Source: DAOTVS01 sp034436375 (lineage in GTDB: Bacteria; Chloroflexota; Anaerolineae; SpSt-313). From it: DNA of 8,057 nt. The DNA lies in contig DAOTVS010000263.1 in the NCBI GenBank assembly GCA_034436375.1, positions 1 through 8,057 on the forward strand, written 5' to 3'. The notes under the pieces are model-generated. The model ran no database searches. It was given only the letters and a program-made list of their open reading frames with translations, and was not told the origin of the DNA. Below are positions 1 to 5,098 of this stretch, in pieces; position 1 is the first letter of the stretch, and each line of letters starts with the position of its first letter. The position numbers and the translations under genes were made by a program.

Positions 1-251
1 CGCCAGGGGGTGCACCTGCGCCTGCGCTTCCCCGACGCCAACCCCTCGCCCCAGATCGAGCCCTTTGGCCGCCAGAGCACACGCTTTTCCTACTTCATGG
101 GCAGCGACCCCGCCCAATGGCAGCCCGATGTGCCGGTGTGGAGCGGGGTGCGCTATGTGGACCTCTACCCGGGCGTGGACCTCGTGGTGACGGGGGAGGA
201 TGGCCGGTATTCAGCTATGGCGTCTACCTGCCGCTGGTGCAGAGAAGGTAG
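1..251 (+). pseudogene. Remnant of a DUF7948/SBBP-type extracellular protein (5' end outside window)
   Basis: The reading frame that is open from base 1 encodes a segment typical of the DUF7948 region of large secreted beta-propeller-repeat proteins: a GVHLRLRFPDANPSPQIE start, then SYFMGSDPAQW, then VRYVDLYPGVDLVVTGEDG. In such proteins this region is followed by hundreds of residues. Here the homology stops near base 204. A different frame (codons starting at multiples of 3) then reads WPVFSYGVYLPLVQRR and stops at 249-251. A YLPLV-type tail just before the stop is, from memory, common at the C-terminus of Chloroflexota exported proteins. The gene therefore looks like a 5' part joined out of frame to its own or a related 3' end, which suggests an internal deletion. 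In the original frame translation would run on to 399, antisense to the ABC ATPase end, with no family-like sequence. A sequencing or assembly error, perhaps at the G-run at 192-196, could explain the frame change but not the missing middle. Confidence 0.6.
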
Positions 252-282
252 CCCAGCCGGTGCACGATGGAGTCCTCTGGCG

Positions 283-309
283 GCCACTCCGGCCCGTATT
301 CCGAGTGGC
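283..309. terminator. Hairpin between convergent gene ends
   Basis: GCCACT, a bulged C, then CGG pairs with CCG-AGTGGC across the 8-base loop CCCGTATT. The hairpin lies in the 66-bp gap between the stop of the plus-strand remnant (251) and the stop of the minus-strand ATPase (318). Its place between two converging ends suits a bidirectional terminator. There is no T-tract on either side, so intrinsic termination is uncertain. Confidence 0.3.
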
Positions 310-317
310 GGCCCAAA

Positions 318-1622
318 TCACCGGCCGGCTCGCGCGGGTGTCGGCTCCTCCAGGAACAGCTCATCCGTCGCGTCGTCAAAGGCGAAGAGCTCGGCGTAGC
401 GCCCCCAGCCGATGGCCCGGGCGAGCTGCTCCTCAGCAAACTCGCCGAAATCGGCGCGCAGGAGGTCGATAAAGTGCTCCGCGGGCAGGCGCCGGTCCTC
501 ATCGGCCTGCAGCGACTCGTAGATCCAGCGCACGGTGGGCAGCCGCAGCACACGCCCAGCCACGATCTCCTTGCGCGCCGGGATGGTGGCCTCGGCAAAG
601 GTCTCGCCCAGGGGGCTGAGCACGATGTCGCCCTGTTCCACGCGCGCAAAGGCCAGGTCCTCGGCGGCCTCGACGACGGGCAGCAGGTCGTCTAGCTCCA
701 TGTTCAGGTCGTCGGCCAGGCGATAGAGGTCCATGCGGCCGCCCGCCTCCAGCACGTCCTCCGTCAGCCCGGCCAAAGCGTCGGGGTTGGGTATCGGCAG
801 GGGCTCCGTGACCCCCGGCTGGCCAGGCGCGGTGCCCAGGGCTATGGCAGGCGCCTCCGTCTCACCGGTCACAAGAGCATAGATGCGGTCTACTATGGCC
901 TGAAAGGCCGCGGCTTTGCGGTGCCGCGGCTGAGGCAGCCGCACGGGCACTTCACCAATGATGCGCCCCGGCTCTTTGTCCATGGCCACGATGCGGCTGG
1001 CCATCAGCACGGCCTCTTCGATGTTGTGCGTGACCAACAGGATGGCCTGGATGGGGATGCGATGCGTGCTCCACAGCTCCATCAGCTCGCCGCGCAGCGC
1101 CTCGGCAGAGAGCACATCGAGGGCGCTGAAAGGCTCATCGAGGCACAGTAGCTCAGGCTCGACGGCCATGGCTCGCGCAAAGCCGACCTTTTGCCTCATA
1201 CCGCCCGAAAGCTCGCGTGGGAAAGCGCTCTCATACCCGTCCAACCCCACCAGGTCGATCAGTTCCTCCGCCCGCGCCCGCCGCTGCGCCTCCGCCACGC
1301 CACGCGCCCGCAGCCCTACCTCCACATTGTCCAGCACTGTCAGCCAGGGAAAAAGGGCAAAGGTCTGAAAGACGATCGTCGCGTGTGGGTTCACCCCCAC
1401 CACTCGCTCTCCCTTGTAGAGCACCTCCCCTTCGCTGGGGCTCGTCAGTCCGGCGATAATGCGCAACAGGGTCGACTTGCCCGAGCCCGAAGGCCCCAGT
1501 AGCGCCACAAACTCGCCGGTCCGGATGCGCAGGTTGATATCCTCCAGCGCTACGAATCGCTGCTCACCACGCCCATACGCCTTGGTCACATGACGTACGT
1601 CTACCAGGACCTCGTCAGCCAT
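318..1622 (-). CDS. ABC transporter ATP-binding protein with C-terminal AAA-associated domain (nitrate/sulfonate/anion type)
   Basis: This 434-residue protein is the cytoplasmic ATPase of an import-type ABC transporter. Visible motifs are Walker A GPSGSGKST (43-51), Q-loop Q86, signature LSGGM (139-143 region), Walker B LLCLDEPF with catalytic E163, D-loop SALD and switch H199. The nucleotide-binding part (about 1-255) resembles the NitT/TauT/SsuB group. After a Pro-rich linker (about 255-282), residues 283-425 match the winged-helix-like 'C-terminal AAA-associated' domain (PF09821) that accompanies duplicated-permease anion transporters. The role of that domain is not established. I chose the ATG at 1622 because GGGGGA (1628-1633) lies 5 bases upstream and residues MADEVLVDVRHVTKAY begin the fold. 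An in-frame ATG at 1676 would add 18 residues encoded by palindromic intergenic DNA. The permease gene lies upstream on the same strand, so the two are probably an operon despite the 128-bp gap. The substrate cannot be read from the sequence. Confidence 0.93.
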   Translation of the reverse strand: MADEVLVDVRHVTKAYGRGEQRFVALEDINLRIRTGEFVALLGPSGSGKSTLLRIIAGLTSPSEGEVLYKGERVVGVNPHATIVFQTFALFPWLTVLDNVEVGLRARGVAEAQRRARAEELIDLVGLDGYESAFPRELSGGMRQKVGFARAMAVEPELLCLDEPFSALDVLSAEALRGELMELWSTHRIPIQAILLVTHNIEEAVLMASRIVAMDKEPGRIIGEVPVRLPQPRHRKAAAFQAIVDRIYALVTGETEAPAIALGTAPGQPGVTEPLPIPNPDALAGLTEDVLEAGGRMDLYRLADDLNMELDDLLPVVEAAEDLAFARVEQGDIVLSPLGETFAEATIPARKEIVAGRVLRLPTVRWIYESLQADEDRRLPAEHFIDLLRADFGEFAEEQLARAIGWGRYAELFAFDDATDELFLEEPTPARAGR

Positions 1623-1632
1623 GTACTTCCCC

Positions 1633-1671
1633 CTGCCAGCCCGGCTGGCAGAGGCAGGTCTGAAACCTGCC
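1633..1671. repeat. Two adjacent palindromes in the permease-ATPase gap
   Basis: CTGCCAGCC-C-GGCTGGCAG (1633-1651) is a perfect 9-bp inverted repeat around one base. One base later, GGCAGGT-CTGAA-ACCTGCC (1653-1671) forms a 7-bp stem. On the minus strand the hairpins directly precede the ATPase ribosome-binding site, which overlaps base 1633, so they could affect its translation or mRNA stability. The second palindrome shares CAGGTTTC and CCTGCC with the one at 7723-7759, which marks it as a member of a dispersed intergenic repeat family. CTGCCAGCCC also recurs as a direct repeat at 1740-1749, just beyond the permease stop. Confidence 0.65.
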
Positions 1672-1750
1672 CCCACAACGTCATCCGGCTCCTCTCTCCA
1701 TTGCTACGAACCGGCAATGTAGTTCATGCCCAAAGTCCGCTGCCAGCCCC

Positions 1751-3472
1751 TCACTCCATCCGGAACGCCTCCGCCGCATAGCGGTAGAGCGGCCGCCACA
1801 CCAGCCAGTTGATGGCCGCCACCGTCACAATCAAGGTCAGCGTCGAAGCCAGCAGGAGGGGATAGTTGCCCGCCACGCTCGACTCGGCGATCAAAGCGCC
1901 CACACCCGTCACCGCATAGGTCGTGCCCGCGACGACGACATACTCGGCCACAATGCTGGCGTTCCATGCACCGCCGCTGGCTGTGATCAGCCCCGTCACC
2001 AGGTAGGGGAAGATCGCCGGCAGGGTCAACCTTGTCCAGCGCAGGCGCGGGCCCAGCCGCAGCATCTCCGCTGTGTAGTAGAGGTCCATGGGGATCGAGG
2101 CGACCCCGGCAATGACATTGAACAAGATATACCATTGGGTGCCCAGCAGCATGAGCAAAATGGCCGCCACGTTCAGCCCCCCGGGCTGAGCGACCAGCGC
2201 CACGACAAAGATCGGAAAGATTGCCGTGGCTGGGATGGCGGCCGTCACTTGCGCCGCCGGCTGTGCCACCGATGCCACCCGTGGGTTGGTGCCGATGGCC
2301 ACGCCGGAGGGCACTGTCCACAGCAGTCCCACCGCCAGGGCGATGGCCACCCGCAGCAGCGTGGCCCCCACGCCGGCCAGCACGCCCAGCCACTCCTGCA
2401 GCGATACCTGTGCCAAAAGCTGTGCAGCCAGCACCACCCCATAGGCAATCCCCGCCCCCAGGAGCACGCCCGTGACAATCCGAGTCCAGCGACGGGGCGG
2501 GGTGCTGGGGCGCAGCGTGGCCGTTGGCCGATGGTAACCCGCAGTCAGCAAGCGATCCAGCGCCTCGCTGGCGGGCCGCCCTACATGGCGCCCAAACTGT
2601 TCCACCAGCCACGATCGTCGCAAGAGATCGTACAGCCAGGATCCGGTCGTCTCCTCCTCACCGATCGCCTCCAGCCGGAAGCGTTGCGCCCATGTGATTG
2701 CCGGGCGCCAGATGATCTGATCCAAGATCACAATCGTCAGGACCAGCGCCGCCAATCCCTGGAACACTGCTTGCATATTGCCCGCCTGCGCTGCCGTCTG
2801 CAGGTAGGATCCCAGCCCGGGCAGGCGAAAGTCGCGTGTGCCGAGGCTAAAGGTCTCGGCAGCCATCAGGAAGAACCACGCCCCGGCCCAGCTCAGCATG
2901 CTGTTCCAGATCAGCGGGCGCGCAGCGAAGGGCAGCTCCACGAGCTTGAAGCGCAGCCAGGGGTGGAACTGATAGTTCTCCGCCGCCTCCAGCAGGTCCC
3001 GCGGGACGGTGGTGAATGACTGGTAGGTGCTGAAGGCCATATTCCAGGCCTGGCTGGTGACGATCAGCAGGATCGAGGCCAATTCCACTGCCACACCCTC
3101 AGGCAGGACCGCCGTCAGGCTGAGCACAGCTACTGGCAGGAAGGAGAGGATCGGTACGCTCTGCAGCACATCCAGCAGCGGCAGTAGCACGAGCGCCGCC
3201 GTCGGGTTGTGGGCCGCGCCGTAGCCGTAGGCCAGGGCAAAGAGGAGTGAGATCAGGTATGCCGCCACGATGCGCCCCACCGAGAGCAGGGTATAGTAGG
3301 GCAACCATTGGGGTTGGAGCGAGATGGCCGGGCCGGGCACCACATTGGGCGCCCCTATGGCCGCGCGCACGCCCACGTAGACCAGCCCGGCGAGCCCAAG
3401 CAGAATGCCAGCGTCGGCCACCCCAAACCCTACCCGAGGGCGAGACGCGCCCCACATCGTCCTCAATGGCAT
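1751..3472 (-). CDS. ABC transporter permease, duplicated (two fused membrane domains), anion-type
   Basis: This 573-residue integral membrane protein has two BPD_transp_1-type permease domains in one chain, so it probably supplies the whole membrane channel without a second permease subunit. Domain 1 covers about 15-262 and has an EAA-type loop around residues 159-190 (DLLEAAENYQFHPWLRF). A charged cytoplasmic linker follows at about 263-328. Domain 2 covers about 329-560 and has its EAA-type loop around 463-500 (DLYYTAEMLRLGPRLRW). Each half has about six hydrophobic segments. The architecture matches the 'duplicated permease' of anion transporters (COG4986-like). The ATG at 3472 is preceded by GGGAG with a 6-base gap (CAGTCG). 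An internal ATG at residue 6 is a weaker alternative. The ATPase follows downstream. No periplasmic binding protein gene is within the window, so the substrate (nitrate, sulfonate, bicarbonate or something else) is unknown. A candidate promoter lies at 3527-3555 on the minus strand. Confidence 0.9.
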   Translation of the reverse strand: MPLRTMWGASRPRVGFGVADAGILLGLAGLVYVGVRAAIGAPNVVPGPAISLQPQWLPYYTLLSVGRIVAAYLISLLFALAYGYGAAHNPTAALVLLPLLDVLQSVPILSFLPVAVLSLTAVLPEGVAVELASILLIVTSQAWNMAFSTYQSFTTVPRDLLEAAENYQFHPWLRFKLVELPFAARPLIWNSMLSWAGAWFFLMAAETFSLGTRDFRLPGLGSYLQTAAQAGNMQAVFQGLAALVLTIVILDQIIWRPAITWAQRFRLEAIGEEETTGSWLYDLLRRSWLVEQFGRHVGRPASEALDRLLTAGYHRPTATLRPSTPPRRWTRIVTGVLLGAGIAYGVVLAAQLLAQVSLQEWLGVLAGVGATLLRVAIALAVGLLWTVPSGVAIGTNPRVASVAQPAAQVTAAIPATAIFPIFVVALVAQPGGLNVAAILLMLLGTQWYILFNVIAGVASIPMDLYYTAEMLRLGPRLRWTRLTLPAIFPYLVTGLITASGGAWNASIVAEYVVVAGTTYAVTGVGALIAESSVAGNYPLLLASTLTLIVTVAAINWLVWRPLYRYAAEAFRME

Positions 3473-3504
3473 CGACTGCTCCCATGCTCCTTAGCCCCTA
3501 GCAA

Positions 3505-3534
3505 TTGACATTCCAGCAACTGCTATGCTATAAT
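3505..3534 (+). promoter_or_regulatory. Consensus sigma-70-type promoter for the receiver gene
   Basis: A perfect -35 TTGACA (3505-3510) and a perfect -10 TATAAT (3529-3534) are separated by 18 bases, and TGC before the -10 gives an extended -10 element. Transcription would start near 3541, leaving a leader of about 55 bases before the ATG at 3596. The position excludes the in-frame ATG at 3536 as a start, because it lies upstream of the expected transcript start. Confidence 0.85.
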
Positions 3535-3555
3535 CATGGCACCATACTCTGTCGA
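3527..3555 (-). promoter_or_regulatory. Candidate minus-strand promoter for the ABC operon, overlapping the divergent promoter
   Basis: Read on the minus strand, TCGACA (3555-3550) is separated by 17 bases from TATAGC (3532-3527). The matches to consensus are 5/6 and 4/6. Transcription would begin near 3520, about 48 bases before the permease start. Its -10 shares bases 3529-3532 with the -10 of the plus-strand promoter, so polymerase could not occupy both at once. The spacing is good but the -10 is imperfect. Confidence 0.4.
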
Positions 3556-3595
3556 CCGTATGGCGTACCCCGACTCCACAAGAGGAGATCAGAAG

Positions 3596-4021
3596 ATGAG
3601 TAGGCCTCTGATCCTGATTGTCGAGGACGACAACGCAACGGCAGAATTCTTGAGCGATCTCCTGTGGTCCGAAGGCTACGATACGCAGATACTCCCTACT
3701 GCCAGAATCGTGGATGCGGCTCTATCATTGCGGCCCGATCTTATCCTTCTGGACCTGGTATTCCCCGATTCCAGAGGTGAAGATCTGTTACAAGCTGTCC
3801 GTCGCGATCGTAACCTGGCTGCCACTCCTGTGATTCTGCTTTCCGCAGTGCCGCACTTGGCTGCCGCTGCCGCTCATTTGCCTGTGCAGGGCTACCTGAG
3901 TAAACCCTTCGAGTTGGATCTGCTTCTCCGCATGGTGAGTTCGCTGCTCGCCGGCCGACCTCTGGCTGAGCCCGCTGCCGGTATCCGCTGGCCGTCGGCC
4001 GGGCTGGTTCCGAACCTGTAG
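3596..4021 (+). CDS. Stand-alone response regulator receiver-domain protein
   Basis: This 141-residue protein is a CheY-like receiver with no DNA-binding or enzymatic output domain. It presumably accepts a phosphoryl group from a histidine kinase encoded elsewhere and signals by protein contact. The residues of a working receiver are present: the acidic cluster E10-D11-D12 in LILIVEDDN, phosphoacceptor D53 in LILLDLVFPD, switch S83 in VILLSA, and K103-P104 in YLSKPF. The domain ends near residue 120, and the last 20 or so residues (PAAGIRWPSAGLVPNL end) form a tail with no recognised fold. GAGGAG (3582-3587), 8 bases before the ATG at 3596, sets the start. The gene has its own near-perfect promoter and is followed by a strong hairpin, so it looks monocistronic. 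It is divergent from the ABC operon, but a functional link to it is only inferred. No kinase gene is in the window. Confidence 0.9.
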   Translation: MSRPLILIVEDDNATAEFLSDLLWSEGYDTQILPTARIVDAALSLRPDLILLDLVFPDSRGEDLLQAVRRDRNLAATPVILLSAVPHLAAAAAHLPVQGYLSKPFELDLLLRMVSSLLAGRPLAEPAAGIRWPSAGLVPNL

Positions 4022-4054
4022 CAACCGCGCCTTGGAAGGGTTTGGGCGCAAAGC

Positions 4055-4080
4055 GGGGGAAGAGCAACTCCTCTTCCCCC
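4055..4080. terminator. Strong hairpin after the receiver gene
   Basis: GGGGGAAGAG pairs perfectly with CTCTTCCCCC (10 bp) around the loop CAACTC. It begins 34 bases after the receiver stop codon and lies between two convergent genes, as a terminator would. No T-run follows on either strand, so it may instead mark an mRNA 3' end or act with Rho. A weaker hairpin, TGCTAT/ATAGCA (4089-4110), lies next to it on the side of the YtxH gene's end. Confidence 0.55.
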
Positions 4081-4138
4081 ACGGCGCCTGCTATCGGGTC
4101 ACAAATAGCACAGCTCGCATGTGCCTGTGCACGCGATA

Positions 4139-4561
4139 CTACGGCTCGACTTCCTGGCGCAGCCTCTCTTTGCCCTTCAGATAGCGCAGCTCGGCCTCTT
4201 TCCGCATGATCTGGGCGCGTAGCCGAGCATCATGGAGTTTGTTGTACGCCTGCGAGCGCAGTTCATCCAGTTCTCGCTGAGCCTGGCGGGCCATCTGACT
4301 CGGCGAGGTGCGCCCGCCGGCCAGTGTCTTTTCGACCCTGGCCCGGAACTCGGGCGACACACCTTGCTTGGGCAGGGTCTCGAACAGGGTAGCCCGGATC
4401 TCACGGCCTCGCCTGGGCGCGTACAGTAGGCCCAGCGCGCCACCGACAGCAGCTCCTATGGCAAAGGCTGAGAACCACATGCCGACGGTGGAGCCTACGC
4501 CTCTGTGGGGACGCTCTGCGTACATATGCTGCTGTTCCACAATGGGTCTTTCCACGTTCAT
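4139..4561 (-). CDS. YtxH domain-containing protein
   Basis: This 140-residue protein has a short polar N-terminus, one membrane segment at about 26-47 that is rich in Gly and Ala (FAIGAAVGGALGLLYAP), then the positive motif YAPRRGREIR (47-56), which is the hallmark of the YtxH family (PF12732). Residues about 86-138 are highly charged and probably helical or coiled-coil (ARQAQRELDELRSQAYNKL and onward). YtxH proteins are small, mostly uncharacterised membrane proteins, often linked to general stress. The start at 4561 has GAGGTGA three bases upstream. Met13 is a possible alternative start. It lies 34 bp downstream of the GlsB-like gene on the same strand and the two are probably cotranscribed, with both products in the cytoplasmic membrane. 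No enzymatic motif is visible. Confidence 0.85.
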   Translation of the reverse strand: MNVERPIVEQQHMYAERPHRGVGSTVGMWFSAFAIGAAVGGALGLLYAPRRGREIRATLFETLPKQGVSPEFRARVEKTLAGGRTSPSQMARQAQRELDELRSQAYNKLHDARLRAQIMRKEAELRYLKGKERLRQEVEP

Positions 4562-4595
4562 CCGTCACCTCTCGCTGTAATCCACTGATTAGTGT

Positions 4596-4859
4596 TCAAC
4601 CCCGACCGCGGGCGGCCTTTACGATCACGAGCAGGATGATCGCGCCCAAGACGGCTGCGGGCAGCGAATAGAGGCTAAAACCCGTTGCCTCGCTGCCACT
4701 GATGAAGGTAAAGGCAAAGCCACCAATGAGGGCGCCCGCGATCCCGACCAGGATATCGAGCAGGCAGCCCTGCCGGTAGCTGGTGCCCGCAATGCGACCG
4801 GCGAGCCAGCCGGCAACGCCTCCGAGGACGATCCAGGCAAAGATGCCGAGACCACTCAT
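4596..4859 (-). CDS. GlsB/YeaQ/YmgE family stress-response membrane protein
   Basis: This 87-residue protein is almost entirely hydrophobic and has three predicted membrane segments (about 3-22, 32-54 and 62-80). The Gly-rich pattern IFAWIVLGGVAGWLAGRIAG and then LLDILVGIAGALIGGFAF is the transglycosylase-associated/GlsB pattern (PF04226), at the family's usual length of 80-90 residues. Members are small membrane proteins connected with acid, envelope or general stress, and their molecular role is not established. I chose the ATG at 4859 because the family fold begins there. The frame stays open to an ATG at 5156, but that extension has no family-like sequence and overlaps the end of the LacD-like gene. 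The ribosome-binding site is weak (GAGAGAGAAG). The YtxH gene follows. A palindrome at 4911-4925 is a possible control site. Confidence 0.9.
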   Translation of the reverse strand: MSGLGIFAWIVLGGVAGWLAGRIAGTSYRQGCLLDILVGIAGALIGGFAFTFISGSEATGFSLYSLPAAVLGAIILLVIVKAARGRG

Positions 4860-4910
4860 GGATGCTTCTCTCTCACTGTAGCGGCTCCAATGGGCATCAG
4901 GTCCCGTTGC

Positions 4911-4925
4911 ATCGTATGTTACGAT
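4911..4925. promoter_or_regulatory. Perfect palindrome upstream of the GlsB-like gene, candidate operator
   Basis: ATCGTA-TGT-TACGAT is a perfect inverted repeat with 6-bp arms, 52 bp upstream of the GlsB-like start codon. It is short, symmetric and less GC-rich than its surroundings, which suits a dimeric regulator site. No convincing -35/-10 pair is visible around it. Confidence 0.35.
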
Positions 4926-4936
4926 CCTTTGTGCTT

Positions 4937-4976
4937 GGTGGGCCGGCTTCCAACCCACCCTCGAGCAGGATGCTCG
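4937..4976. repeat. Two short hairpins in the 4860-5098 intergenic region
   Basis: GGTGGG (4937-4942) pairs with CCCACC (4954-4959), and CGAGCA-GGA-TGCTCG (4962-4976) is a perfect 6-bp stem with a 3-base loop. They could form in the leader or untranslated region between the LacD-like gene and the GlsB-like gene. No open frame here has recognisable protein sequence. Confidence 0.4.
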
Positions 4977-4985
4977 CAGATGAAC

Positions 4986-5010
4986 CAGCAATATGCGTGC
5001 CAGTTGGCGC
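4986..5010 (+). repeat. Left copy of a 25-bp inverted repeat bracketing the LacD-like gene
   Basis: CAGCAA, five bases, then GTGCCAGTTGGCGC. The reverse complement of the same arrangement is at 6260-6284: the 6-base and 14-base blocks are identical and only the five bases between them vary (21 of 25 match). The two copies point toward each other around one gene. No flanking target duplication is visible. Confidence 0.5.
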
Positions 5011-5028
5011 GCCTGGTGGCCTCCCGCA

Positions 5029-5086
5029 CTGGTTTTGATGGGTCGGAGTTGCTCTCCTGCAGGCAACGGGTACTCATCAAAACCAG
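5029..5086 (-). terminator. Long stem-loop just beyond the LacD-like gene
   Basis: CTGGTTTTGATG (5029-5040) and CATCAAAACCAG (5075-5086) are perfect 12-bp complements. Nested inside, GTTGC (5048-5052) pairs with GCAAC (5063-5067). The structure begins 13 bases after the gene's stop codon on the minus strand, the position of a transcript end. There is no T-tract after it. It may be a terminator, a 3'-end stabiliser, or the remains of a small palindromic element. Confidence 0.5.
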
Positions 5087-5098
5087 GGCCAGGGCCCA

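Noticed and set aside
1704..2612. A 302-codon minus-strand frame rich in Gly, His and Arg
   Set aside because: It lies within the permease gene in another frame on the same strand. The composition is what a shifted frame of GC-rich membrane-protein codons gives.
2135..3019. A 294-codon plus-strand frame rich in Gln and Arg
   Set aside because: It is antisense to the permease, with no domain pattern and no convincing ribosome-binding site.
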